From: Nocardioides speluncae
GTDB lineage: Bacteria; Actinomycetota; Actinomycetes; Propionibacteriales; Nocardioidaceae
NCBI RefSeq assembly: GCF_003121585.1
Contig: NZ_QEOO01000001.1
Coordinates: 186,001-250,000 of the forward strand
Direction: 5' to 3'
Length of the DNA stretch: 64,000 nucleotides
In this document: positions 32,457 to 40,360 of the stretch, one piece after another
Numbering within the stretch: the stretch's first letter is position 1
Layout of the letters: each line of letters begins with the position of its first letter
Position numbers and translations under genes: made by a program
The notes under the pieces: generated by a model
What the model was told of the DNA's origin: nothing
What the model saw: only the letters and a program-made list of their open reading frames with translations
Databases searched by the model: none

Positions 32457-33670
32457 AGGAAGGTCTTCCCCTCGCCGCGGTAGGTCGGGACCACATCGAC
32501 GATGCGGTTCCCCTCGACGAGGTGGACCTCGTCGACGTGCTCCGAGAGCTCGCCGGCCTTGGTGTGCCGGAACCAGACGTGGTCGCCGATGCCGAGCTCG
32601 TCGACCCGGTCGCCGACCAGCGGCGTCTGCACTTCGCCGGCCCCTTCCTGATCGACGAGAGACAGGCCTTCCGGCCAGACCGGGGTCGGCAGCCGGTCCT
32701 TGCCGGCGGCGCCGGAGGCGACCCAGCCACCGCCGAGGACGGTGGCGTGCTGCGGTGAGGGACGGCGTACCACCGAAAGCACGAAGTACGCCGCGGGCTC
32801 CGGGCGGAAGCGGGTGTAGAAGTCGAACAGCCGCGGCGCGAAGAGGCCGGACCCGGCCGCAACCTCGGTGACCGCGTCCTCGGCCGCGGTCAGCTCCAGG
32901 CTGCCGGTGCCGCCGCCGTTGACGAACTCCAGCGGGGCCACCTGTCGTACGGCGGCGACCGCGGCCGCGCGCCGCTCGGCGAGCTCGGCGGCCGACCGGG
33001 CCTGCATCGCCCGGACCGCGAACCGGCGCAGCCCCGGCTGGTTGTCGCCCAGTCCGGCGATCTGGCCCTCGTAGCCCATCAGCCCGACCAGCTCGAACCG
33101 CGGGTGGGCGACGACCCTGCGGGCGAGCGCGGCGGCGTCCTCCGGGGAGTGGACCGGCGACCGGCGGGCGCCGAGGTGCACCCGGCCGCCGGCCAGCCGG
33201 AGCGAGACGTCGAGCTCGAGGCAGATCCGGATCGGCGGGCCGCCTCGGCTGTCGGCGCCGACGGCCTCCGCGGTCAGGTCGAGGTGCTCGGCGCTGTCGA
33301 TCATCAGCGTGACCCGCGAGGCGAGCTCGTCGTCCTTGGCCAGCCGCCGCAGCGCCTCGCGGTGCGTGGTCGGGTAGCCGACCACCACGTCCTCGTGGTC
33401 CTCGGCCAGCCAGAGCGCCTCGGGGAGCGTGTAGGCGAGGATGCCGGACATCCCGGGGACCTCGAGCGCGTCTCGGATCACCGAGCGCACCCGGATCGAC
33501 TTGCTGGCCACCCGGATCGGCTTGCCGGCCGCGCGGCGTACCAGCTGGTGGGCGTTGGTGCGCACCGCGGCCAGGTCGAGTACGGCGAACGGTGGGTCGA
33601 GGTGCTCGGTCGCGGCGAGCAGGTCCGGCCAGAGAGTGCGGGCCGGGCCGTAGGGCTTGCTGAGGGTCAT
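32453..33670 (-). CDS. PLP-dependent amino acid deaminase/aldolase (alanine-racemase fold)
   Basis: 405 residues. Alanine-racemase-type N-terminal barrel with PFAVLDLAAVRTNAHQLV, then IRVASKSIRVRSV holding the likely PLP lysine, GILAYTLPEALW, and LVGLMGYEGQIAG. The C-terminal beta domain has WFRHTKAGELSEHVDEVHLV, the HxxxxxxSE...H pattern resembling the zinc site of D-threonine aldolase/D-serine dehydratase relatives. Expected to cleave or deaminate a D- or beta-hydroxy amino acid. Coupled by four-base overlaps to the FAD oxidase upstream and the MFS gene downstream. Confidence 0.85.
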   Translation of the reverse strand: MTLSKPYGPARTLWPDLLAATEHLDPPFAVLDLAAVRTNAHQLVRRAAGKPIRVASKSIRVRSVIRDALEVPGMSGILAYTLPEALWLAEDHEDVVVGYPTTHREALRRLAKDDELASRVTLMIDSAEHLDLTAEAVGADSRGGPPIRICLELDVSLRLAGGRVHLGARRSPVHSPEDAAALARRVVAHPRFELVGLMGYEGQIAGLGDNQPGLRRFAVRAMQARSAAELAERRAAAVAAVRQVAPLEFVNGGGTGSLELTAAEDAVTEVAAGSGLFAPRLFDFYTRFRPEPAAYFVLSVVRRPSPQHATVLGGGWVASGAAGKDRLPTPVWPEGLSLVDQEGAGEVQTPLVGDRVDELGIGDHVWFRHTKAGELSEHVDEVHLVEGNRIVDVVPTYRGEGKTFL

Positions 33671-35013
33671 CGTCGGGCCTCGCTCGTTGATTGCGGAGCC
33701 GGGCCGAGAACCCGGTCGAGATAGGGGTTGGCGAACACGCCGGTCGGGTCGAGCCGGTCGCGCAGGGACACGAAGTCGTCGAAGCGGGAGTAGATCTCGC
33801 GCAGCGCCGCGGCGTCGAGCCGGTGCATCTTGCCCCAGTGCGGACGGCCTCCGGCCGCGCCGAAGACGTCCTCGCAGGCGCCGAAGAAGGTCTCGTGCGG
33901 CATCCGGTGGTACTGGTGGAACGAGATCGGGACGACGTCGCGCTCGTGCGCCACCGAGAGCGGGATGTCGTCGGCCTTCACGTAGCGGACCTCGAACGGG
34001 AACGACACCTTCTCGCCGGTCTTGTCGATCCAGCGTTTGATCTCGCGGAGGGCGTCGACGGCGGCGGCCGGCGGCACGGCGTACTCGCCCTCCTTGAAGC
34101 GGACGTTCCGCTCGGAGGCGAACACGTACGGCGCGTGGTCGGTGAACTCGCGCGCGGTGACGGCCTTGGTCACGAACTTGGTGATGCCCGGGATCGCGCG
34201 GGGCACCCGGGTGCCGAAGCGGAGCAGCGCGTCGAAGGCGACGTTGGTGACCAGCTTGTCGTCGATGGCGCGACCGAGCTTGCTCAGCGGCTTCAGCTCG
34301 GTGTCGGCGGGCAGCCGGGTGAAGCGGCGGGTGAGCGCGGTGGTGGTGTGCGGGAACCAGAAGAACTCGAAGTGGTCAGCGGCCGCGACCAGCTCGTCGA
34401 ACCGCTCGAAGACCTCCTCCACCGGCATCGGCGCGTCCACGACCTGGAGCGCGTACAGCGGCACGCACTGCAGCGTCACCTTGGTGATCACGCCGAGCGC
34501 GCCGATCGAGGTGCGCGCCGCCTCGAAGAGCTCCGGCCGCTCGTCGGCGCTGCAGGTCACGACCGAGCCGTCGGCGAGCACCAGCTCCAGGCCGCGCAGC
34601 TGGGTCGACGTCGTACCGAAGCTGCGGCCGGAGCCGTGGGTGCCGGTGGAGACCGCGCCCGCGATGGTCTGGCGGTCGATGTCGCCGAGGATCTCCATGG
34701 CGAGCCCGTGGCGCAGCAGCATCGGGTTGAGCTGGTGCAGCGGGATGCCGGCCTCGACGGTGACCAGCCCGGACTCGTGGTCGACCGAGACCACGCCGTC
34801 CAGCGCGTCCGGCCGGATCTGTACGCCGGGTGCCAGGGCCGCGCCGGTGAACGAGTGTCCCGAGCCGATCGCCTTGACCGCCAGCCCGTCACGGACCGCG
34901 TCCTTCACCGCCATCGACACCTCGTCGGCCGACGCCGGCGTCACCACTCGCGCCGGTGTCACCCGCTCGGTACCCGCCCAGTTGCTCCAGCCAGCTGCCA
35001 TGCGGTCCAGCAT
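33667..35013 (-). CDS. FAD-linked oxidase, D-arabinono-1,4-lactone oxidase family
   Basis: 448 residues from ATG 35013, selected because GTGAGG lies six bases upstream; GTG 35025 and ATG 35001 are alternatives. PCMH-type FAD-binding domain (about 20-190) with VKAIGSGHSFTGAALAPGVQ, SVDHESGLVTVEAGIPLHQL and VSTGTHGSGRSFGTTSTQL. The C-terminal ALO domain ends with HWGKMHRLDAAALREIYSRF, where HWGK is the family catalytic signature. Oxidises an aldono-lactone or polyol alditol with oxygen. First gene of a four-gene overlapping operon, with a 22-bp palindrome just upstream. Confidence 0.9.
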   Translation of the reverse strand: MLDRMAAGWSNWAGTERVTPARVVTPASADEVSMAVKDAVRDGLAVKAIGSGHSFTGAALAPGVQIRPDALDGVVSVDHESGLVTVEAGIPLHQLNPMLLRHGLAMEILGDIDRQTIAGAVSTGTHGSGRSFGTTSTQLRGLELVLADGSVVTCSADERPELFEAARTSIGALGVITKVTLQCVPLYALQVVDAPMPVEEVFERFDELVAAADHFEFFWFPHTTTALTRRFTRLPADTELKPLSKLGRAIDDKLVTNVAFDALLRFGTRVPRAIPGITKFVTKAVTAREFTDHAPYVFASERNVRFKEGEYAVPPAAAVDALREIKRWIDKTGEKVSFPFEVRYVKADDIPLSVAHERDVVPISFHQYHRMPHETFFGACEDVFGAAGGRPHWGKMHRLDAAALREIYSRFDDFVSLRDRLDPTGVFANPYLDRVLGPAPQSTSEARR

Positions 35014-35040
35014 GACGTGCCTCACATGCTCCGGTCAAGT

Positions 35041-35062
35041 GTCTTGGTCAAATGACCTAGAC
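35041..35062. promoter_or_regulatory. 22-bp palindromic operator ahead of the oxidase operon
   Basis: GTCTTGGTCA and TGACCTAGAC form a palindrome around a central AA with one T-T mismatch pair, starting 28 bases before the oxidase ATG. The half-site GTCTTGGTCAAA recurs upstream of the ceramidase gene (51811-51838). Regulator not identifiable from here. Confidence 0.6.
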
Positions 35063-35078
35063 TGTGGGTGCGACTCAG

Positions 35079-35261
35079 TCAGGTGCGGATGTCCCCAGGA
35101 TTCTGGGGACATCCGTGGTCCCCGGTCGGGTGCCTCTCTTGTCGCTCCATCTGCTCACGGGCAGCCTGCCGCCGTGGCAAGTCGTCGTTGATGCAAAGGA
35201 TCGACTCCAGCGCCACGAACAGGTCGTCTGCGGGAGCGAACTCCGAGTGCTGTTCAGTCAT
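35079..35261 (-). CDS. Small hypothetical protein downstream of the kinase gene
   Basis: 60 codons from ATG 35261 (MTEQHSEFAPADDLFVALES...), 38 bases after the phosphotransferase stop and on the same strand. The N-terminal half looks helical and acidic; the tail is basic and Pro/Gly-rich. No family is recognised. The Shine-Dalgarno is weak, and the last codons run through the hairpin at 35086-35115, which is unusual for a real 3' end. It could be a small operon member or chance. Confidence 0.35.
   Translation of the reverse strand: MTEQHSEFAPADDLFVALESILCINDDLPRRQAAREQMERQERHPTGDHGCPQNPGDIRT
35086..35115. terminator. 13-bp perfect stem-loop between two minus-strand operons
   Basis: CGGATGTCCCCAG and CTGGGGACATCCG pair perfectly around the loop GATT. 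It lies downstream of the kinase gene and upstream of the oxidase operon promoter, so it can end the island's minus-strand transcript. No T tract follows. Confidence 0.7.
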
Positions 35262-35299
35262 GGTCAAGGGCTCGAAGGGCGTCGATCAGTGCTCACTAC

Positions 35300-36157
35300 C
35301 TATCGTCCCCTTCTGGGAAGGATCTTGCTGATGTGGTCGTGCAGGGGCTGGACCAGGGCGCCGTACTCGCCGTGCTCGGCCCTGAGCAAGATCCGAGCAG
35401 CAACCGCGAGCTGCGAAACCCGGCCGTCCGGCGTGTCGAGCACCTGACTGAACTGGTCCATCACCCGCTGCGCCGTCGGCGGGTGGAGGAGGCTGTGACA
35501 GAGCAGGGTGGCGGCGTCGTAGCCGCGTGGCGCAAGGCCCCAGTGCTCCCAGTCGAGCAGCACAAGGTTGGGTGCGGTGATGTTGCCCCAGTGCAGGTCA
35601 CCGTGAGCGCATACCCAGTTCTCGACATCAGAGGGCACGCGGTCACCCCAGAAGACCCGCAGTCGGCGGGTGATCACCTCCTGCGTCGTCCGCTGGCGCG
35701 TGGTCACCGTCTCCGCGACGCTGTCAAGGTTGCGGCGCAGATGGGACCACCATTGGCCGGGTAGGTCAGGCGGAGCCGTGACCATGTCCTCGCCCGAGCC
35801 ACCCGACACCGGCTGCTCGGCGACGAACGTGGTCAACTCGGCGCGCTGCCGCCGCCCATAGGACTCCTCGTCCCACTCGTGGGCCGCGAGCAACTCGGGC
35901 TTGGCGACATCGGCTATCCCCTCGGCGTCCGCTGTACCAGTCCAGGTATCACCGGACGCGGTCGCGAACGGCTCGGAGTGCACCCGCAGCCAGCAGGTCC
36001 CGTGGTCAGCGTGCTCGACCCGGCTCCCGATCGACCGGAGGTACCAGCCGAAGACCGGCTCGCCGGCGACCTCGGCCGACAGCACGGCGGCCGCGTGCGC
36101 CAGGTTCTCGTGCATGAACGCACGGAACTGCTCGTCGGCAGCCTCATGTGTCGTCAT
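35300..36157 (-). CDS. Aminoglycoside-phosphotransferase-like (APH) kinase
   Basis: 285 residues from ATG 36157, which overlaps the ATPase stop by four bases. The C-terminal lobe has the APH catalytic loop CAHGDLHWGN (D187) and the metal-binding D202 in LVLLDWEHWG, then GYDAATLLCHSLLH. The N-terminal lobe (1-100) is short and lacks a clear glycine loop. APH-fold kinases phosphorylate hydroxyls of small molecules or peptides. Coupling to the radical SAM and ATPase genes argues for a role in modifying that cassette's product or substrate (inference), not for drug resistance. Confidence 0.82.
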   Translation of the reverse strand: MTTHEAADEQFRAFMHENLAHAAAVLSAEVAGEPVFGWYLRSIGSRVEHADHGTCWLRVHSEPFATASGDTWTGTADAEGIADVAKPELLAAHEWDEESYGRRQRAELTTFVAEQPVSGGSGEDMVTAPPDLPGQWWSHLRRNLDSVAETVTTRQRTTQEVITRRLRVFWGDRVPSDVENWVCAHGDLHWGNITAPNLVLLDWEHWGLAPRGYDAATLLCHSLLHPPTAQRVMDQFSQVLDTPDGRVSQLAVAARILLRAEHGEYGALVQPLHDHISKILPRRGR

Positions 36158-36912
36158 GGGGTGCCGATGACGTGTCGAAGGTAGGCGCTCGGGTCGCTCA
36201 GGTAGCGCCGCCAGTGGTCGACCAGTTCCAAGTCCGCCCACTTGGCCGTCTGCATGCCGTCTTGATCCAGCTGGATGATCTGCGCTCCGGGAGTCGCCGC
36301 AAGGAGCGGGGAGTGGGTCGCGCAGATGACTTGGGCGCCGATCTCTCCGAGCTGATGCATGAGTCCGACCAGCCGCAGGCAGGAGCTGAAAGAGAGAGCG
36401 GCCTCGGGCTCGTCCATGAGGAAAAGACCGGGCTGGGTGAACATCGACTCCAGGACGGTCAGGAAGCCTTCGCCGTGGCTCATCTCGGTGACGTCGTCCT
36501 CCCAGTAGCCGTGCATGCCACTGACGAACCCGAGGAGTCCGAACGCTGTCTCGGCCCGCAGGAAGAAGCCTCGCTTCTTCGATCTGGGTCCGGTCTGCAT
36601 CCGTGAGCCAGCCAGGGTGTAATCGAGCCTGATCGCCTCACCCAGTGGGGTTTTGGGGCGGTCGTTGACGTACTTTCGGCCCGCCCGGCCGCCCCGCGCG
36701 TCCAGCCCGAACCCTTCGGCGATCGCCTCGACCACCGTGGACTTTCCCGAGCCGTTCTCGCCCACAAGGAAGGTCACCGGCGCCGTCAGTGCCAATCCAC
36801 CCTCCGCCAACGCGCGGACCGCCGGTACGTTGAACGGCCAGGCGTCGGCAGCCGATGACGCTATGCGCCGCCGCGCATCGACGGTGACCCGCTCAACCAG
36901 CAAATGCCTCAC
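36154..36912 (-). CDS. AAA/ABC-type ATPase with RecF/SMC-like nucleotide-binding fold
   Basis: 252 residues from GTG 36912, immediately after the radical SAM stop; a longer frame to 37059 lies inside that gene. Walker A GENGSGKS (51-58), an ABC-signature-like MSHGEGF near 144, Walker B LFLMDEPEAALS (163-173), and a terminal switch ATHSPLLAA. This is the single-domain predicted-ATPase type that includes MnmE-unrelated OLD/RecF relatives. No nuclease domain is fused. It overlaps the APH gene by four bases. Role within the cassette unknown; such ATPases often act in maturation complexes or defence. Confidence 0.88.
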   Translation of the reverse strand: MRHLLVERVTVDARRRIASSAADAWPFNVPAVRALAEGGLALTAPVTFLVGENGSGKSTVVEAIAEGFGLDARGGRAGRKYVNDRPKTPLGEAIRLDYTLAGSRMQTGPRSKKRGFFLRAETAFGLLGFVSGMHGYWEDDVTEMSHGEGFLTVLESMFTQPGLFLMDEPEAALSFSSCLRLVGLMHQLGEIGAQVICATHSPLLAATPGAQIIQLDQDGMQTAKWADLELVDHWRRYLSDPSAYLRHVIGTP

Positions 36913-36913
36913 C

Positions 36914-37840
36914 TCACCCGTAGTAGCTCGGCACGCAAGCTCCGACGGGCCGGCAGTTGTTGGCCGGAACGCATGCAGGCGAGCATGACGGTCCGCACTG
37001 TGGGTTGCACATGTTCGGTACACACGGCCAGGAAACCCCGCCCGCGTCGTGTCTACCATCTCGCTGAGCGAACTGCTCGCTGAGTCGTTGCTGAGTTGTC
37101 AGCCAGCGGTCGCCATCGAGAATCTCGGCGAGGCTGGCGTCTGTGACGTTGCCCGCTGGCAGCCAGCGCGAGAAGACACACGGCCAGACGTCCCCGTTGG
37201 GACCAACGGCTGCAACACCGCGGCCGCAGTTGCCACACAACTGCTCAACGTCCCCGCCTCCTGACCGGCCGCCCCGTCCTACCTCGCGCAGTTCATCGAA
37301 GCCGATCTCAGCCACGCCAATATCGCGGAGCTGCTGATACGCCTGATCCACGCGCTGACCATCGCTCGTACCCACGACGCCAACACGAAGCCGAATCCCG
37401 CGGCGTACGGCTTCGCCGATATTCGCTCGCGTCTGGCGATGCGTATCGCGCTGCGTGATCGCAGTGTGTTGGTCGGGGGAATCGGTGTAATAGGAGGTTG
37501 CGAGGCGCACCCCCGGCTTCTCGAACATCGCCCACAGCTGCGGTGGTACGCGGACCAAGTTCGAGAACACCTCGACTTCAACGTCGAGGTCCAAGGCGTG
37601 GTCGATCAGGTCTGGCAGTCCGGCATAGAGGGTCGGCTCGCCGCCGATGAACTGCACCATCTGTACGCCGAGCGCGGCTCCCTGACTGATGACGTCTCGC
37701 CACCTCTTCACGGCCAGTGAGCTGTGGCGCCCGCCCGGGCCCGAGTCCGCGTAGCAGTGCACGCACTCCAGCTGGCACTTGCCGGTGACCTCCAGCCACA
37801 GGAACGAAACTGGCAGCGAGCTCGCAGCCTCTGTCTTCAT
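36914..37840 (-). CDS. Radical SAM/SPASM protein with cysteine-rich C-terminal tail
   Basis: 308 residues from ATG 37840, which has AGGAGGG upstream. Radical SAM motif C22-x3-C26-x2-C29 in KCQLECVHCY, then FIGGEPTLY (GGE motif). A SPASM-like region starts at LCGNCGRGVAAVGPNGDVWPC. The last 40 residues are extraordinary: MCNPQCGPSCSPAC followed by NNCRPVGAC and SYYG, eight cysteines in all, probably further Fe-S ligands. SPASM enzymes mature peptides through thioether, C-C bonds or epimerisation. The frame is open upstream, without a stop, to an ATG at 38014 that overlaps the preceding gene, so a longer form is possible. Confidence 0.88.
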   Translation of the reverse strand: MKTEAASSLPVSFLWLEVTGKCQLECVHCYADSGPGGRHSSLAVKRWRDVISQGAALGVQMVQFIGGEPTLYAGLPDLIDHALDLDVEVEVFSNLVRVPPQLWAMFEKPGVRLATSYYTDSPDQHTAITQRDTHRQTRANIGEAVRRGIRLRVGVVGTSDGQRVDQAYQQLRDIGVAEIGFDELREVGRGGRSGGGDVEQLCGNCGRGVAAVGPNGDVWPCVFSRWLPAGNVTDASLAEILDGDRWLTTQQRLSEQFAQRDGRHDAGGVSWPCVPNMCNPQCGPSCSPACVPANNCRPVGACVPSYYG

Positions 37841-38014
37841 CACACCCTCCTTGATCTGCCAAAGGGGCATGGCGGACCGGGCGCGGCCTCTAGGGATGTT
37901 CGGCACGCCCGCTCCGCCGGCTTTGGGTGGTGAGTTATCGCCGACGCGCGACGTTCGAGTGATCTGCCCGCGACCCAGGTAGCGCGCTTCGGTGTTGGCG
38001 AGTGCGATAGTCAT
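37841..38014 (-). other. Possible precursor peptide or N-terminal extension in frame with the radical SAM gene
   Basis: 58 codons from ATG 38014, whose A-T-G-A overlaps the stop of the resolvase-like gene, the sign of translational coupling. The residues begin MTIALANTEARYLGRGQITR and include a polar, Pro/Gly/Asn-rich middle (VGDNSPPKAGGAGVPNIP). No stop separates them from the radical SAM start at 37840, where a strong AGGAGGG lies inside this stretch. Either the enzyme carries this extension, or translation can start twice and make both. A precursor-peptide role is speculation from position, size and composition. Confidence 0.4.
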
Positions 38015-38307
38015 CGAGTCGCAGACTCTGCGTATGGCGGGGGCTGACGCGTCCACGCGCACGGCATCAACTGTGGCTCCGGCCCAGGCATCACTACCGC
38101 ACTGGCGCCTGTGCGAGCCGCCTCGGTCATGAGCGCCTCGAACGCGGCTGGCACGCGATCGGTGCGCTCGATGAAGACGGTGCCAAGCGTGTAGCCCTGG
38201 CGCTCAGCGAATCCGGCCAGGTCGGCGGTGCTGAGGGCTAGCTCGCGGTCGGTGGCCAGTGCGTCGGCGCGAAGGTAACCAAGCACCAAGGGCCGGATCT
38301 GACTCAT
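38011..38307 (-). CDS. Resolvase-N-terminal-like small protein
   Basis: 98 residues, ATG 38307 with GAAGGAC upstream. The sequence MSQIRPLVLGYLRADALATD then FAERQGYTLGTVFIE, and AFEALMTEAARTGASAVVMPG, follows the N-terminal domain of serine resolvases (strand-helix with Y-R near the start, ERQG, then a Rossmann-like core). The catalytic serine (usually YxRxS) is replaced (YLRAD) and no DNA-binding domain follows. Similar catalytically dead proteins occur in actinobacterial regulatory loci. It is the first gene of the radical SAM cassette and overlaps the next coding start by four bases. Confidence 0.65.
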   Translation of the reverse strand: MSQIRPLVLGYLRADALATDRELALSTADLAGFAERQGYTLGTVFIERTDRVPAAFEALMTEAARTGASAVVMPGPEPQLMPCAWTRQPPPYAESATR

Positions 38308-38360
38308 GGGCTGTCACGTCCTTCAGGGTCGTGTTGAGCTGACCCCGATAGCGTCACAAG

Positions 38361-38376
38361 CGCACACCTATGTGCG
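38361..38376. promoter_or_regulatory. Palindromic operator and direct repeats in a divergent promoter
   Basis: CGCACA-CCTA-TGTGCG is a perfect inverted repeat between the diverging resolvase-like and aminotransferase genes. Some 24 bases further, GCCGAACTTC occurs twice in tandem (38400-38409 and 38411-38420), each with a CCGAA/TTCGG character. Both could bind regulators serving the two divergent units. Confidence 0.45.
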
Positions 38377-38469
38377 GAATGTCCTCCTGCCCGCGCAGTG
38401 CCGAACTTCCGCCGAACTTCGGTACTCCGACGCCCGATCGAGGGGTGATCACCTGCAAGACTCGCGTCC

Positions 38470-39255
38470 ATGGCTCAACTCGAAGGCGCACCGGTCACCG
38501 TCGAGCAGATGCAGGCCCTTGCCCTCACCAACTACGGCCATTTCACGTCGATGCGGGTCGAGAACCTCCGAGTCCGCGGGCTCGACCTTCACCTTGAGCG
38601 GCTCCGGCGCGACTGCGGCGTGCTGTTCGGCGCCAGCCTCGATACCGATCACGTTCGTCAGCTCGTCCGGCAAGTCCTTGGGAGTCGAGTGGAACCGGCG
38701 GTCGCGCGGGTCACCGTCTTCGACCCAACGCTCAACCTCGGCCGCCCCGGCGATGCGGACGCTCCGAAGATCTTGGTGAGTGTCCGGCCGGCCGTCGCTA
38801 TGCCTCAACCACCGATGCGGGTTCAGTCGGCCATCTACCAGCGCGACCTGCCCGCTGTGAAGCATGTTGGTCTGCTCGGCCTCTTGCACCATCGACGCCA
38901 AGCCCAACGGGCCGGCTTCGACGACACCCTCTTCATCGACAGCGACGCGCATGTGGCCGAAGGTGGGACCTGGAACGTCGGCTTCATCGACCACGACGGA
39001 ACCCTGGTCTGGCCGGAAGCCGACGTGTTGCCTGGGGTAACGATGGCCCTCGTCAGCCAAGCGCACCGCGGACGAGTCGAAACCAGGCCAACATGCCTAG
39101 GTGATCTCGGTGCTCTGCGAGCGGTGTTCGCCACCAACGCCGCTTTTGGTGTCCGGCCGATCGACACGGTCGACGACGTCCAGGCTCCATGCGATCACGA
39201 CCTCGTTGAGGAGCTCAGCAATCGGTATCTGGCGATCCCTGGCGACGAACTCTGA
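38470..39255 (+). CDS. Class IV aminotransferase-like PLP enzyme
   Basis: 261 residues. Branched-chain-aminotransferase/ADC-lyase fold: ALTNYGHFTSMRVENLRVRGLDLHLERL at the start (the usual Y-G-x-F, then L-x-x-H-x-x-R-L), the PLP lysine in LPAVKHVGLLGLLH, then DTLFIDSDAHVAEGGTWNVGFID in place of the E-x-x-x-x-N motif. The enzyme could transaminate an amino acid or act as an aminodeoxychorismate-lyase-like eliminase. It diverges from the radical SAM cassette and is followed by the HTH-FGE gene after 77 bases. Confidence 0.85.
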   Translation: MAQLEGAPVTVEQMQALALTNYGHFTSMRVENLRVRGLDLHLERLRRDCGVLFGASLDTDHVRQLVRQVLGSRVEPAVARVTVFDPTLNLGRPGDADAPKILVSVRPAVAMPQPPMRVQSAIYQRDLPAVKHVGLLGLLHHRRQAQRAGFDDTLFIDSDAHVAEGGTWNVGFIDHDGTLVWPEADVLPGVTMALVSQAHRGRVETRPTCLGDLGALRAVFATNAAFGVRPIDTVDDVQAPCDHDLVEELSNRYLAIPGDEL

Positions 39256-39332
39256 CGCTTACCGACGAGCGACGAAGAAGTCTGCATGCAGCGTGTCCGG
39301 TTCGACCGAGATGGGCGTTAACCTGTCGCGCG

Positions 39333-40256
39333 ATGACATCCGAGGAAAAGCAGTTGCCGGGAGTCCGGCGCTGGTCTGGCATCGAGGTCCGCGCGCTGCG
39401 TGAGGCCCAGCGAATGAGTATCCGCGACTTTGCCGCCCACCTCGGAGTCAGCGACCGGATGGTCTCCAAGTGGGAAGCGGGCGGAGGGGACATCCATCCA
39501 CGACCGGTCAACCAGGCAGCGCTCGACACGTCCCTCGCCAAGGCAGCCGCGGAGGCGAAGGCACGTTTCGCCGTCCTTCTTCGGTCACCCGTCGAATCAG
39601 CCCCGGCCGAACACGAGATCGTGCAGGAGACAGCGATCCGGCACGCGGCCGACGGAAAGCTCATGCAACGGGTCGAGGCCGGCGTCCTTCTCTCCGGTGC
39701 AGATGACAAGCCCGTCTGGCTCGACGAGTACCTCATCGACGTCTACCCCGTCACCAACGAGGACTACGCCCGCTTCCTCTCGGCCACCAGCCATCCGGCG
39801 CCTGTCCACTGGGACGGTGGGAAGGTACCCGCGGGGTCTGACAATCACCCTGTCGTGTTCGTGACGTGGCACGACGCCACCGCCTATGCGGCCTGGGCGG
39901 GCAAGGACCTCCCCACGGGCCACGAATGGGAGAAGGCGGCTCGCGGACCCTCCGGCCGGCCATACCCGTGGGGTGACACCGCCAGTCCCGCCAAGTGCAA
40001 CGTCCGCGAATCCGGCCCCGGAACCACGACCCCGGTCGATCGGTACCACTCCGGCACCAGTCCATATGGCGTCTACGACCTCTGCGGCAACATCTGGGAG
40101 TGGTGTCGAACCGAGACCGAACCCGGCCGCCACGAACTCAAGGGCAGCGCCTTTACAAGCTCCTTTACCCGAGCCGCCCCGTCCGCCTTCAACGACGCCT
40201 CCGCCAGAATGAACGACGACGACACCGGCTTCCGCTGCGTTGCAAGGCAGACGTAG
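39333..40256 (+). CDS. XRE HTH fused to a formylglycine-generating-enzyme-like (SUMF1) domain
   Basis: 307 residues. Residues 14-60 form an HTH (VRALREAQRMSIRDFAAHL, GVSDRMVSKWEAGG). After a helical linker, an FGE/SUMF1 fold covers about 105-305: VWLDEYLIDVYPVTNEDYARF, PVVFVTWHDATAYAAWAGKD, LPTGHEWEKAARG, YPWGD, GVYDLCGNIWEWC and TGFRCVARQT. The active-site cysteine pair of true FGE, some ten residues before the final G-F/Y-R-C, is not present, so copper-dependent oxidation is unlikely. Perhaps a sensor or regulator that uses the fold for ligand binding. Such direct HTH-FGE fusions look unusual. Confidence 0.8.
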   Translation: MTSEEKQLPGVRRWSGIEVRALREAQRMSIRDFAAHLGVSDRMVSKWEAGGGDIHPRPVNQAALDTSLAKAAAEAKARFAVLLRSPVESAPAEHEIVQETAIRHAADGKLMQRVEAGVLLSGADDKPVWLDEYLIDVYPVTNEDYARFLSATSHPAPVHWDGGKVPAGSDNHPVVFVTWHDATAYAAWAGKDLPTGHEWEKAARGPSGRPYPWGDTASPAKCNVRESGPGTTTPVDRYHSGTSPYGVYDLCGNIWEWCRTETEPGRHELKGSAFTSSFTRAAPSAFNDASARMNDDDTGFRCVARQT

Positions 40257-40360
40257 CCGTGCACAGGCCGGTTCTGGAGTCGACGTGCGGCTGTGTCCGC
40301 CGACGGGACTCGCCGACCGATCCGGTCCAGATATCTGATCGGACAGCGTCGAGAAACTTG

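Noticed and set aside
31221..32483. 420-codon open frame antisense to the MFS gene
   Set aside because: His/Gln/Arg/Asp-rich product without any domain; the minus-strand MFS protein has 12 helices and overlapping operon partners.
35300..36157. Antibiotic-resistance aminoglycoside kinase
   Set aside because: Only the generic APH catalytic loop is present, and its operon partners point to a biosynthetic or modification role; no resistance context.
36913..37059. Longer N-terminus for the AAA ATPase
   Set aside because: That part lies inside the radical SAM gene's Cys-rich tail; GTG 36912 directly after the stop gives a normal ATPase start.
38011..38307. Functional site-specific recombinase marking a mobile element
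   Set aside because: No YxRxS catalytic serine and no DNA-binding domain; no attachment-site repeats were seen around the island.
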